From: Faecalispora sporosphaeroides DSM 1294
GTDB taxonomy: Bacteria; Bacillota; Clostridia; Oscillospirales; Acutalibacteraceae
Assembly: GCA_000383295.1 (NCBI GenBank)
Contig: KB911075.1
Span: 1 to 64,000 of the forward strand
DNA length: 64,000 nt
Direction: 5' to 3'
Translations under genes and position numbers: made by a program
Part shown: positions 52,330 to 60,613 of the stretch, in pieces
Layout of the letters: each line of letters starts with the position of its first letter
Numbering within the stretch: the stretch's first letter is position 1
The notes under the pieces: generated by a model
Told to the model about the DNA's origin: nothing
What the model saw: only the letters and a program-made list of their open reading frames with translations
The model's database searches: none

Positions 52330-52983
52330 ATGCGTGAAGTGACTCGAAAATCAGCAATTCCGGTATATGCGGCGGCAGTGCCGTGGCTTTTGGGAGCGCT
52401 GGTTCTTCCGTTTTATCAGGCGTGGCATTTTGTGCTGGCCGCGGTCATTTCCGCAGCGGCTTATGTCGTGATGAGCCGCGTCTTCCCGGCGAAAACGATT
52501 TTGGTGCCGGAGGAGGAACGCCCCGCAAATACGGGCGACGCCGATGCGGATGCATTGATCAACGACGGCCGGACGCAGCTCAAACGCCTGCGCGCGCTCG
52601 ACGAAGAGATTGCCGATCCCGGTGTCAGCGCGCATATCGTGCGCATCTGTGACATCTGCGGAAAGATTTTTGCGTATCTGGAGAAGAATACAAGCAAAGC
52701 GACAAAGCTTCGCCTGTTTTTCAACTATTATCTACCCACCACCGTTAAGCTGCTCGAAAGCTATGAGCGGATGGCGTCGCAGGACATTTCCGGCGAAAAT
52801 ATCGAATCCGCCATGCGCGGGGTGGAAGGGATCCTCTCGAGCATCGAAGAGGCGTTTGAAAAGCAGCTCGACCACCTGTTTGCCGATGAAGCGCTCGATA
52901 TTTCCACAGATATTACCGTTTTGGAGAATATGATGGCCCGCGAGGGATTGACGAAGGACCAATTTGACAAGGACAGCAAATGA
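52330..52983 (+). CDS. XpaC-family protein (5-bromo-4-chloroindolyl phosphate hydrolysis-like)
   Basis: This 217-residue protein has two N-terminal membrane helices (about 9-46, PVYAAAVPWLLGALVLPFYQAWHF...). A cytoplasmic helical domain follows, with DADALINDGRTQLKRLRALDEEI, LEKNTSKATKLRLFFNYYLPTTVKLLESYERMASQ and a late FADEALDISTDITVLENMM. XpaC is named for a hydrolysis phenotype but its role is unclear; it is nearly always linked to telA, as here. A promoter lies 40 bases upstream. Confidence 0.88.
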   Translation: MREVTRKSAIPVYAAAVPWLLGALVLPFYQAWHFVLAAVISAAAYVVMSRVFPAKTILVPEEERPANTGDADADALINDGRTQLKRLRALDEEIADPGVSAHIVRICDICGKIFAYLEKNTSKATKLRLFFNYYLPTTVKLLESYERMASQDISGENIESAMRGVEGILSSIEEAFEKQLDHLFADEALDISTDITVLENMMAREGLTKDQFDKDSK

Positions 52984-53007
52984 ATCGAAGGAAAGGGTGT
53001 TTAAAAC

Positions 53008-54141
53008 ATGGAGCATCAGGAGTTTGTCCCCGACTTGACACTGGAGCCGACCGCAGTTACCGTACAGGAGGATCTGCAGGAGGAGCAGACGACCGCTTCC
53101 ACAGCGCTGGATAAAAGCCAGCTGACGCCCGAGGAGCAGAAGCTGGTAAGCGCTTTTGCGCAGAAGATCGATCTGACGGATACGAATCAGGTTCTTCAGT
53201 ACGGCGCCGGCGCGCAAAAGAAAATCGCCGATTTTTCGGGCTCCGCCCTTGCCAATGTCCGCACCAAAGACATGGGGGAGGTCGGCGGCATGCTCACCGA
53301 TCTGGTTACGGAGCTGAAAGGGCTGGAAATTAAGCCCGAAGAGAAAAAGGGATTCTTTGGCTTTTTGAAAAAGACGAATAATCAGATCTCCGCGCTGAAA
53401 ACAAAATATGACAAGGTGGAGCTCAACGTGGATAAGATCACGACCACGCTGGAAAACCACCAGATTCAGCTCATGAAGGACATTGCCATGCTGGATAAAA
53501 TGTATGAGCAGAACCTCAACTATTTTAAAGAGGTTTCGATGTATATTTTGGCCGGTAAAGAAAAACTCGAGAGCGTAAAGCAGAACGAGCTGCGCCTGGC
53601 GCGCGAAAAAGCACAGCTTACCGGGCTGCCTGAGGATGCCCAGGCCGCAAATGATCTGGCGAACCAGTGCAATCGCTTTGAGAAGAAGCTGCACGATCTG
53701 GAGCTGACCCGCATGATTTCGATTCAGATGGGCCCGCAGGTGCGCCTGATCCAGAACAACGACAGCCTGATGGCCGAAAAAATTCAGTCGTCGCTCGTGA
53801 ATACGATTCCGTTGTGGAAGAGCCAGATGGTGCTGGCGCTCGGCCTTGCGCATTCCCAGCAGGCGCTGGAGGCACAGCGCAGTGTGACCGACATGACGAA
53901 CCAGATGCTCCGGAAGAACGCCGAAATGCTCAAAATGGGTACGATTGAGACCGCGAAGGAATCCGAGCGCGGCATTGTGGATATTGAAACGCTTCAGCAG
54001 ACGAACCAGGCGCTCATCTCCACACTGGAGGAGGTGCGCCGCATTCAGTCTGAGGGCGCGCAGAAGCGCCGTGCGGCCGAGGCCGAGCTGGGCCGCATTG
54101 AAGGGGAGCTCAAACAGAAGCTGCTGGAGCTGAGGGACTGA
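53008..54141 (+). CDS. TelA-family toxic anion resistance protein
   Basis: This 377-residue, mostly alpha-helical soluble protein of the TelA/KlaA family shows the order DLTDTNQVLQYGAGAQKKIADFS, MGEVGGMLTDLVTELKG, KKGFFGFLKK and RMISIQMGPQVRLIQNNDSLMAEKIQSSLVNTIPLWKSQM. The QALEAQRSVTDMTNQMLRKNAEMLK and IVDIETLQQTNQALISTLEEV blocks follow. The family was linked to tellurite or colicin/nisin resistance and is now viewed as an envelope-stress component. It is encoded 24 bases after the XpaC gene. Confidence 0.93.
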   Translation: MEHQEFVPDLTLEPTAVTVQEDLQEEQTTASTALDKSQLTPEEQKLVSAFAQKIDLTDTNQVLQYGAGAQKKIADFSGSALANVRTKDMGEVGGMLTDLVTELKGLEIKPEEKKGFFGFLKKTNNQISALKTKYDKVELNVDKITTTLENHQIQLMKDIAMLDKMYEQNLNYFKEVSMYILAGKEKLESVKQNELRLAREKAQLTGLPEDAQAANDLANQCNRFEKKLHDLELTRMISIQMGPQVRLIQNNDSLMAEKIQSSLVNTIPLWKSQMVLALGLAHSQQALEAQRSVTDMTNQMLRKNAEMLKMGTIETAKESERGIVDIETLQQTNQALISTLEEVRRIQSEGAQKRRAAEAELGRIEGELKQKLLELRD

Positions 54142-54333
54142 CGGGTCGCTCGTAAATTCAAGGCAGTTTTCTATTTTGATACTAACAGGCTGTGGCTGCG
54201 TGAAACTTCACGGGATCCATCCGGTGCATGTGCTCTTTGGAGCGTTCCGCGGCACTGTCTTGTCTGGGCCTGTTTTGTCAGATTATTTGGCATGTTTAGG
54301 AAGGAATTAACGAACTCAAAACAGGAGGAAACC

Positions 54334-54900
54334 ATGGAGTGGCTTAAAAACCGGCGAACCGCGTGGGTTGTTTTGATTGCTGTTGTTGTGCTGTCGGTTC
54401 TGTTCGGCTCGGTGCGGTCGGTGTCGGGCCTGCGCCAGCAGGCGGAGCAGACCTTCTCGCAGGGAACGCGCGGCGACGGACTGGGAATTTCACATTACCT
54501 GGAATCAAAGGTCTCTCTTTCGGGAAACCTGATTACGGTGGCAGGGCGGTATCTGGACGCGAACGACGCGCGTGTTACCGCGCTGCGGGAGGCGGCGGAT
54601 GCATTGGCGGGGGCCCGCACGCCGCCCGCCAAATACAAGGCCAACCTGAGCCTGGATTCTGCGTTCCAGTCTGTGCACGACGCGCTGGAGGGGCAGTATC
54701 TGTCGCAGAAAGACGCGGAGTACCGTACTCGCCTGCTGGCGGATTTTAAGTCCCGCAACGCGTCCATCAGCTACAACGGCTATAACGGTCTGGCGCAGAA
54801 TTTTAACGATAAGGTGCTCAGCTCTACTCCCGGCGGCGCGCTGGCGTCCGCGTTGGGAGTAAAGCCTCTTGAGCTGTATGCCATAACAGGAGGAGACTAA
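54334..54900 (+). CDS. LemA-family membrane protein
   Basis: This 188-residue protein has one N-terminal membrane helix (residues 9-25) and a helical LemA-like soluble domain with RQQAEQTFSQG, ARVTALREAADALAGAR, NLSLDSAFQSVHDALEGQ and SYNGYNGLAQNFNDKVLS. The conserved YN residues before the last helix fit the family. LemA proteins are often encoded next to TPM-domain proteins as here; the joint role is unknown. ATG at 54334 follows AGGAGG. It overlaps the next gene by 1 base. Confidence 0.87.
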   Translation: MEWLKNRRTAWVVLIAVVVLSVLFGSVRSVSGLRQQAEQTFSQGTRGDGLGISHYLESKVSLSGNLITVAGRYLDANDARVTALREAADALAGARTPPAKYKANLSLDSAFQSVHDALEGQYLSQKDAEYRTRLLADFKSRNASISYNGYNGLAQNFNDKVLSSTPGGALASALGVKPLELYAITGGD

Positions 54901-55892
54901 TGAAAAAGCGCGTCAGTGTGCTTTTGGTTTTGACCGTGCTTCTGTCTGTTCTGTTCGCTCTGCCCGCTTCGGCGGAAGTGAACATTCCGAAGCCGACCGA
55001 ACAGTTTTATGTCAATGATTTTGCCGGCGTGCTCAGTGATGAAACCAAGAACGGCATCATGTCCGCCAATGTCAGTCTGTACGAAAAGACCGGCGGGCAG
55101 ATCGTGGTGACCACGGTGGACTTTCTGGACAACGCGGATATTTCCGATTACGGCTATGCCATGTTCAATCAGTGGAAGATCGGCTCCAAGGAGAAAAACA
55201 ACGGTATTTTGCTGCTGCTGGCCATTGGCGACGACAATTACCGTGTGATTCCAGGCTACGGGATTGAGGATGAACTCTCCGCAGGCGAGCTCAAGCAGAT
55301 GCTGAATGAATATTTGGAGCCGGATTTTGCCGCCAAGGATTACGACGCGGGCGTGCAGAAAATATTTACCGCGCTGGTAAACTGGTATGAAAGCCGTTAC
55401 GGCGTTTCCATCTCCAGCACCTCCGGAGCGCTGCCGGCCCCAAAAGCGGAATATCAGGGCGGCGGCGGAGTCAATGAATACGAGGGCCATCGCTCCGGCG
55501 GCGGTTCGAGGATATTCGGCTCCGTCTTTATGCTGATCGTCCTGTTTGTCATTTTCAGCTCCGTTTTTTCCCGCAGGCGCCGGTACGGCGGGTATCCCCC
55601 GTATGGCGGGCGGGGTTATTCCGGCGGCGGGTATTCCCGCGGCGGCTCGTGGTTCTGGCCGTTTTTCCTGGGCAACCTGTGGGGCTCCAGCCGGCGCGGC
55701 GTGCCGCCCTGGGACGATAACCGCGACCATCATCATCACGACGATCATGACGATCACGATAACCACGGCGGGTGGTTCGGCGGCGGAGGCGGAGGCTTCG
55801 GCGGTTTCGGAGGCGGCGGAGGCTTTGGCGGAGGCGGCGGTTTCAGCGGCGGAGGCGGCGGAAGCAGCGGCGGCGGAGCAGGCCGTTTTTAA
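54900..55892 (+). CDS. TPM-domain protein with Gly/His-rich C terminus
   Basis: This 330-residue protein has a signal peptide (1-25, ALPASAE), a TPM domain (about 30-165) with VNDFAGVLSDETKNGI, GGQIVVTTVDFLDNADISDYGYAMFNQWKIG and NNGILLLLAI. A membrane helix follows (about 202-220). The C-terminal tail is rich in Gly, Tyr and Arg, then a His/Asp cluster (HHHHDDHDDHDNH, near residues 277-289), then poly-Gly. The His/Asp patch is a potential metal-binding element. It is co-transcribed with lemA. Confidence 0.9.
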   Translation: MKKRVSVLLVLTVLLSVLFALPASAEVNIPKPTEQFYVNDFAGVLSDETKNGIMSANVSLYEKTGGQIVVTTVDFLDNADISDYGYAMFNQWKIGSKEKNNGILLLLAIGDDNYRVIPGYGIEDELSAGELKQMLNEYLEPDFAAKDYDAGVQKIFTALVNWYESRYGVSISSTSGALPAPKAEYQGGGGVNEYEGHRSGGGSRIFGSVFMLIVLFVIFSSVFSRRRRYGGYPPYGGRGYSGGGYSRGGSWFWPFFLGNLWGSSRRGVPPWDDNRDHHHHDDHDDHDNHGGWFGGGGGGFGGFGGGGGFGGGGGFSGGGGGSSGGGAGRF

Positions 55893-56098
55893 GAATCCGC
55901 TTTTTCCCCAAAAACAGACCTTTTTTTCATGCAAAGTGATCTATAGTTAGAGTACGGTTGCCGCAGTATGCGGGTATTTACAATAAAATCGGTGATTAAC
56001 AAACAGAAAATGCTTTTTCAGGGCTTTTGTACCATAGACAAGAATGTTTTTACGATCCGACAGACTTTGAAACACTCTTTAATCATGAGGTATTCAGC

Positions 56099-56707
56099 AT
56101 GAAAGCGAATTTCTCAACACCTGCTCAGGATTACTACGAGATTGTAAAACGTCAGACACAATTGCTGGGAGATCACGATCTTTACACCGTCTGCCATTCT
56201 CATCGGGTAGCCCGCATCAGTTATTTTGTCGCACATCATCTGGGGCTTTCCTCCGAAGCGTGCAGACGCGTGTATTTGGCCGCCAACGCGCACGATATTG
56301 GTAAAATCGGCGTTCCCGATGCGATTCTTCAAAAGACCGGGAGCCTGACGACGAGGGAGTGGGCCATCATGAAGCAGCATCCTGCGCTTGGCGCGGGGAT
56401 GCTGATGCAGTCTGCCTCCGCGGAGGAGATTGCCTACATTGTGTGGTGCCACCATGAGCGCTATGATGGGACAGGCTACCCCAACGGGCTCTGCGGCGAT
56501 CAGATTCCGCTGGAGGCGCGGATTATTGCGGTGTGCGATTCCTTCGACGCGATGAAGAGCAAGCGCACTTACCGGGATTCTCTGCCCGACCAGACGTGCC
56601 GAAAGGAAATTGAGAAAAACGTCGGGGTCATGTACGACCCGGCAATCGCGGAATTGGTGTTGAGAAATTGGCGAACCGTACAAAAGCTGCAAAATACAAA
56701 AGAATAA
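56099..56707 (+). CDS. HD-GYP-domain phosphohydrolase
   Basis: This 202-residue protein is a single HD-GYP domain. It has HSHRVARISYF, NAHDIGKIGVPD (HD motif), QHPALGAGM and CHHERYDGTGYP (the GYP signature), then IIAVCDSFDAM. HD-GYP enzymes typically hydrolyse cyclic-di-GMP. No sensor domain is attached, so the enzyme would work alone or with a partner. ATG at 56099 is chosen because GAGG is 8 bases upstream; the TTG at 56027 has none. A terminator follows. Confidence 0.92.
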   Translation: MKANFSTPAQDYYEIVKRQTQLLGDHDLYTVCHSHRVARISYFVAHHLGLSSEACRRVYLAANAHDIGKIGVPDAILQKTGSLTTREWAIMKQHPALGAGMLMQSASAEEIAYIVWCHHERYDGTGYPNGLCGDQIPLEARIIAVCDSFDAMKSKRTYRDSLPDQTCRKEIEKNVGVMYDPAIAELVLRNWRTVQKLQNTKE

Positions 56708-56718
56708 CAGTCGGTTTT

Positions 56719-56753
56719 GGCAGGCGCCGGAGTTCGGGTGCCTGCCATATTTT
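56719..56753 (+). terminator. Terminator of the HD-GYP gene
   Basis: GGCAGGCG pairs with GTGCCTGCC, then ATATTTTG. Confidence 0.72.
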
Positions 56754-56859
56754 GGAACGGACGGTGGGCATCCGCAACGTGACCCGCGTTTTGTGAACCG
56801 GCTGTCGGGCGCTTACGCCGCGGGAAGGGCAGAGCGCCGAAACGGTTCGGGGCGCAAAA

Positions 56860-56891
56860 AAAACTCTCCGCAGAACAAGGCGGAGAGTTTT
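56860..56891 (-). terminator. Terminator of the DtxR-family gene
   Basis: AAAACTCTCCGC pairs with GCGGAGAGTTTT; on the minus strand eight T's follow. Confidence 0.92.
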
Positions 56892-56927
56892 CCCTTTTTG
56901 TTTCATATTATAAACCGGGGCGTCAAT

Positions 56928-57317
56928 TTATTCCCCGTCGGCGTCCGCCGCCTGATGGCGGCTCCAGTATTCGCGCAGCTTCTGAAAGCTCTCGGCGCTG
57001 ATCGCATGCTCCAGGCGGCAGGCGTCCTCTTTGGCCACGGTCTCCTGTACGCCGAGTCTCATCAACAACTCCGACAACAGGGTATGCCTTTCGTAGATTC
57101 GTTCCGCAATCTCCCGGCCGCTTTCCGTCAGCTCAATGTACCCGTTGTCGTCCATCGTGATCAGGCCGTTTTCCCGGAACTGCTTCATCGCATGGCTCAC
57201 GCTGGGTCTGGAAAAATTCATCTCGTTGGCAATATCGATCGACCGAACTTCTCCTCTGCGGTTTTTGAGCACCAAAATCGTCTCCAGGTAATTTTCCGCG
57301 GATTCCTGTATTTTCAC
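56928..57317 (-). CDS. DtxR/MntR-family metal-dependent repressor
   Basis: This 129-residue regulator has an N-terminal winged helix (SAENYLETILVLKNRRGEVRSIDIANEMNFSRPSVSHAMKQF, residues 4-45) and the dimer/metal domain. The metal domain has ERIYERHTLLSELLMRLGVQ and EDACRLEHAISAESFQKLREY, including the Glu/His metal ligands of the family. It lacks the C-terminal SH3-like domain, as MntR does. GTG at 57317 follows AAGGGGG. It is divergent from the feo operon, so iron is a more likely signal than manganese. Confidence 0.9.
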   Translation of the reverse strand: MKIQESAENYLETILVLKNRRGEVRSIDIANEMNFSRPSVSHAMKQFRENGLITMDDNGYIELTESGREIAERIYERHTLLSELLMRLGVQETVAKEDACRLEHAISAESFQKLREYWSRHQAADADGE

Positions 57318-57413
57318 GCAAACTCCCCCTTTCGGAATTGTTATTTTATCCCACAGGCGCACCGCGCCGCTGTGGCATATGGTTCAATTGAGAGTATAAC
57401 AGCGGTTTGCGCT

Positions 57414-57442
57414 ATTATACCATAATCCTGCACTTTTTACAA
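57414..57442 (-). promoter_or_regulatory. Promoter of the DtxR-family gene
   Basis: On the minus strand TTGTAA (57442-57437), a 17-base spacer, then TATAAT (57419-57414). Confidence 0.78.
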
Positions 57443-57498
57443 CGCTCCAAAAAGCAGGATTTTGGTGAGTTTTTTCTGAAAAAAACTAGGGCAGACAG

Positions 57499-57527
57499 TT
57501 GACACGTTTCGTTAGCTATGATAAACT
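57499..57527 (+). promoter_or_regulatory. Promoter of the feo operon
   Basis: TTGACA (57499-57504), a 17-base spacer, then TAAACT (57522-57527). The spacer contains GTTAGCTATGATAAAC, a weak version of the palindrome found downstream. Confidence 0.82.
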
Positions 57528-57540
57528 AAATACGCAAAAG

Positions 57541-57556
57541 GTTAGTATGCGCTAAC
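57541..57556. promoter_or_regulatory. Candidate operator of the feo operon
   Basis: GTTAGTATGCGCTAAC is a palindrome of the form GTTAG-N6-CTAAC. It lies just after the predicted transcription start. The same form recurs at 60538-60553. It resembles DtxR/IdeR half-sites (TTAG..CTAA), so it is probably bound by the divergent DtxR-family protein. Confidence 0.7.
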
Positions 57557-57617
57557 TTTTTTCCATTCATCATAAAATCGATGACGGCAAAATACAATTT
57601 GCCTGGGAGGGATTCCT

Positions 57618-57827
57618 ATGCCGCTGACAATGGCGAAGGCCGGAGAAAGAAACAGAATTAAAAAGGTTACCGGCAAAGATGAGGTTCGCCGCTTTCTCGC
57701 TTCTTTGGGGTTTGTGGAGGGCGAAAGCGTTACGGTGGTCAGTGAGATCGCCGGCAATATGATTCTGAATATCAAGGACACCCGTGTCGCTCTGGACAAA
57801 TCTATGGCGAACCGGATCATGATATGA
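57618..57827 (+). CDS. feoA: FeoA-domain protein 1
   Basis: This 69-residue SH3-like FeoA protein has RRFLASLGFVEGESVTVVSEIAGNMILNIKDTRVALDKSMANRIMI. FeoA is a small cytoplasmic partner of the FeoB iron transporter. This copy has an unusual N-terminus (PLTMAKAGERNRIKKVTGK) and pairs with a second FeoA encoded 25 bases on. A strong ribosome site (GGGAGGG) precedes the ATG. Confidence 0.93.
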   Translation: MPLTMAKAGERNRIKKVTGKDEVRRFLASLGFVEGESVTVVSEIAGNMILNIKDTRVALDKSMANRIMI

Positions 57828-57852
57828 ATATAAGGAAAGAGGTTGAGGCTTG

Positions 57853-58074
57853 ATGAAGACGTTGAAGGAGGTTCAGATCGGGGATACCGTTACCGTGGTA
57901 AAACTCCATGGAACCGGCGCCGTAAAACGCAGGATTATGGACATGGGCATTACCAAAGGAGCCCAGGTGTTCGTGCGTAAAGTTGCCCCGCTGGGGGATC
58001 CGATTGAAGTGAAGGTTCGGGATTACGAACTGAGCCTGCGCAAAGCGGACGCGGAATTGATTGAAGTAGACTGA
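57853..58074 (+). CDS. feoA: FeoA-domain protein 2
   Basis: This 73-residue FeoA protein contains KTLKEVQIGDTVTVVKLHGTGAVKRRIMDMGITKGAQVFVRKVAPLGDPIEVKVRDYELSLRKADAELIEV with the typical GDP turn. ATG at 57853 is chosen over the TTG just before it. Two separate feoA genes before feoB are common in Clostridia. Confidence 0.95.
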   Translation: MKTLKEVQIGDTVTVVKLHGTGAVKRRIMDMGITKGAQVFVRKVAPLGDPIEVKVRDYELSLRKADAELIEVD

Positions 58075-58149
58075 CCGAATGCTCGGCGGGGCTTTCAGGC
58101 AGCACGTTGTTAGTCAAGACTTCCGCAGGAAAACGAGGAGGAACGAAAC

Positions 58150-60288
58150 ATGTCTATAAAATTAGCGCTTGCGGGCAACCCGAACTGTGGTAAAACCACT
58201 CTGTTCAACGAGTTGACCGGATCATCACAGTATGTGGGCAACTGGCCCGGGGTTACGGTTGAGAAAAAGGAAGGAAAGCTCAAAGGACATAAGGACGTGA
58301 TCGTCACTGACCTGCCGGGTATTTATTCCCTTTCTCCCTATACGCTGGAGGAAGTGGTTACCCGGAATTACTTAATCCATGAAAACCCGGACGTCATCGT
58401 CAATCTGGTGGACGCCTCCAATCTGGAGCGTAACCTGTACCTGACCACCCAGCTGGTGGAAATGGGCCTGCCGGTGGTTTTGGCCTTGAACATGATGGAT
58501 ATTGTCCGCAAGAACGGCGACACCATCGATTCCAAAAAGATTGGGGAAGCGTTCGGCTGCCCCGTGGTGGAAATCTCCGCCTTGAAGGCCGAAGGCACGC
58601 AGGAGCTGATCTCCGCGGCTCTCAGCGCGGCACAGCTGAAGCCCCACGCAATCGCCGCCACCTTCAGTGATAAGGTGGAAGCGGCTCTGCAGCAGATTAC
58701 GCAGCAACTGCCCGGCGCGCTGAGAAACCGGCACCAGCGCTGGATGGCCATCAAGCTGTTTGAACGCGACGAGAAGATGCTGGCAGAGGCCGATCTTTCC
58801 GATGCGACACGCGCGAATCTTGAGGCGATCATCACCAAGTGTGAGACCGAGCTTGATGACGATACCGAATCGATTATTACCAATGAACGGTATGAATATA
58901 TTGCCAAGGTGATTCATAAGAGCTACAAGAAGAAGGTTGCCGGGCTGACCCCTTCGGATAAAATTGACCGCATTGTGACAAACCGCATTCTGGCTTTGCC
59001 GATTTTTGCGTTGATCATGTGGTTTGTGTACTATGTTTCCATTTCCACCGTCGGCACTGGAATGACCAACTGGGTGAACGATGTTTTGTTCGGTGAGATC
59101 GTTCCGCCTGCTGTGGAGGGCTTCCTTGTTTCCGTCGGTACCGCCGACTGGCTGATCTCTCTGATCATGGACGGCATCATCGCCGGTGTGGGCGCCGTTC
59201 TCGGCTTCCTGCCCCAGATGCTGACCATGTTCCTGTTCCTGGCCATTTTGGAGGATTGCGGCTACATGGCGCGCATCGCGTTTATTATGGACCGTATTTT
59301 CCGCCGCTTTGGCCTGTCGGGCAAATCCTTTATCCCGATTCTGATCGGTACCGGCTGCGGCGTTCCCGGCATCATGGCTTCGCGTACCATTGAGAACGAC
59401 CATGACCGCAAGCTGACCGTCATCACTACAACGTTTATTCCGTGCAGCGCAAAGCTGCCGATCATTGCCCTGATTGCGGGCGCCATGTTCCCCGATTCCA
59501 CCTGGGTTGGGCCTTCGGCTTACTTTTTGGGGATCGGCGCGATCATCGTTTCGGGTATCATCCTGAAAAAGACCAGAGTGTTTGCCGGCGACCCAGCTCC
59601 CTTTGTTATGGAGCTTCCCGCTTACCACGTGCCGGGAGCCAAGGGCGTTCTCATTCACATGTGGGATCGCGGCAAGGCCTTCATCAAAAAGGCTGGTACG
59701 ATCATCCTGCTCGCAACGGTTCTGGTGTGGTTCCTCAGCTCCTTTGGCTGGAACATGCAGATGGTCGACGTGGAAGATTCCATGCTGGCGACTCTCGGCA
59801 ATTTCATTGCCCCGCTGTTTGCCCCGCTTGGCTTTGACAACTGGAAGTTTGCCGTCGCAACCATTACCGGTTTGATCGCAAAAGAAAACGTGGTCGGTAC
59901 CTTCGGCATCCTGTTCGGCTTTGCCGAGGTCGCTGAGGACGGCGCGGAAGTATGGAGCAGCCTGCAGGCTGCCGTTAGCCCCCTGGGCGCTTATGCGTTC
60001 CTCACCTTCAACCTGCTGTGCGCCCCTTGCTTTGCCGCAATCGGTGCGGCCCGTGCTGAGCTTGGTTCCGCAAAATGGACTTGGTTCTCTGTTGGCTACC
60101 AGACCCTGTTCGCCTATATTATCGCTTTGATCATTTACCAGACCGGCAGCCTGATTAACGGCGGCGGCTTTGGATTCTGGACCGCGGTGGCGTTTGTGCT
60201 GGTTGCCGCACTGATTTATTTCCTGGTACGCAAACCGGCCGACATAAATTCTGCGGGCAAACGTTTAAACAGAAAGGTGTCTGCGTAA
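58150..60288 (+). CDS. feoB: Ferrous iron transport protein B
   Basis: FeoB imports Fe(II) across the membrane, using an N-terminal G protein as a regulator or pump. The 712-residue protein has the G1 motif GNPNCGKTTLFNE (9-21) and the G-domain DLPGIYSLSPY. NMMD and the guanine dissociation inhibitor-like helical domain follow, then two Gate domains with about eight membrane helices (for example GCGVPGIMASRTIENDHDR and ENVVGTFGILFG). GGAGGAACG precedes the ATG. Length is normal. Confidence 0.98.
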   Translation: MSIKLALAGNPNCGKTTLFNELTGSSQYVGNWPGVTVEKKEGKLKGHKDVIVTDLPGIYSLSPYTLEEVVTRNYLIHENPDVIVNLVDASNLERNLYLTTQLVEMGLPVVLALNMMDIVRKNGDTIDSKKIGEAFGCPVVEISALKAEGTQELISAALSAAQLKPHAIAATFSDKVEAALQQITQQLPGALRNRHQRWMAIKLFERDEKMLAEADLSDATRANLEAIITKCETELDDDTESIITNERYEYIAKVIHKSYKKKVAGLTPSDKIDRIVTNRILALPIFALIMWFVYYVSISTVGTGMTNWVNDVLFGEIVPPAVEGFLVSVGTADWLISLIMDGIIAGVGAVLGFLPQMLTMFLFLAILEDCGYMARIAFIMDRIFRRFGLSGKSFIPILIGTGCGVPGIMASRTIENDHDRKLTVITTTFIPCSAKLPIIALIAGAMFPDSTWVGPSAYFLGIGAIIVSGIILKKTRVFAGDPAPFVMELPAYHVPGAKGVLIHMWDRGKAFIKKAGTIILLATVLVWFLSSFGWNMQMVDVEDSMLATLGNFIAPLFAPLGFDNWKFAVATITGLIAKENVVGTFGILFGFAEVAEDGAEVWSSLQAAVSPLGAYAFLTFNLLCAPCFAAIGAARAELGSAKWTWFSVGYQTLFAYIIALIIYQTGSLINGGGFGFWTAVAFVLVAALIYFLVRKPADINSAGKRLNRKVSA

Positions 60289-60291
60289 ACT

Positions 60292-60447
60292 ATGGCTACT
60301 GTTATTATTTCCATCATTGTTTTCGGCGGGATCGCTTTTGCCGCGTATCAGACCTACCGCACCCGTAAATCCGGCGGATGCAGCGGTTGCAGCGGCAGCT
60401 GCGGATGCTGCAGCCCGGAAGAGGAGCAGGCGCATCACCACAAGTGA
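60292..60447 (+). CDS. FeoB-associated Cys-rich small membrane protein
   Basis: This 51-residue protein has one membrane helix (VIISIIVFGGIAFAAYQT, residues 4-21) and a tail CSGCSGSCGCCSPEEE with six Cys, ending in EEEQAHHHK. Small Cys-rich proteins of this type are encoded directly after feoB in many Clostridia and are thought to help FeoB (FeoC-like or metal-handling role). It starts 3 bases after the feoB stop, with AAAGGTG upstream. Confidence 0.85.
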   Translation: MATVIISIIVFGGIAFAAYQTYRTRKSGGCSGCSGSCGCCSPEEEQAHHHK

Positions 60448-60498
60448 GGCGCGGCACTTCTGAAAGTGGCTTTATCATAACTCCATTTCGATTCGGCA

Positions 60499-60523
60499 AT
60501 AGAGTTAGCTTTGCTAACTCTAT
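60499..60523 (+). terminator. Perfect hairpin after the feo operon
   Basis: AATAGAGTTAGC pairs with GCTAACTCTATT around TTT (12-bp arms). It contains GTTAG..CTAAC, so it may be an operator as well as a terminator; only TTGTTTG follows. Confidence 0.6.
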
Positions 60524-60526
60524 TGT

Positions 60527-60555
60527 TTGAACCGCAAGTTAGATGCAACTAACTT
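60527..60555 (+). promoter_or_regulatory. Promoter of the DUF2325-DUF3793-flavodoxin unit
   Basis: TTGAAC (60527-60532), a 17-base spacer, then TAACTT (60550-60555). The spacer and -10 box lie inside the palindrome at 60532-60559. Confidence 0.6.
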
Positions 60556-60559
60556 GCGG
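60532..60559. promoter_or_regulatory. 28-base palindromic operator
   Basis: Two 11-base arms (CCGCAAGTTAG and CTAACTTGCGG) flank ATGCAA. The core GTTAG-N6-CTAAC is the same as at 57541-57556, which links both units to one regulator. It overlaps the promoter above. Confidence 0.72.
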
Positions 60560-60613
60560 AATACATAAGCCCGTTTATCTGAGTTTTCAAAAAAGAAAGG
60601 ATGGTAAGAAAGT

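Noticed and set aside
57541-57556. Fur box as the operator of feo
   Set aside because: The sequence does not match the 19-base Fur consensus (GATAATGATAATCATTATC); DtxR-type half-sites fit better.
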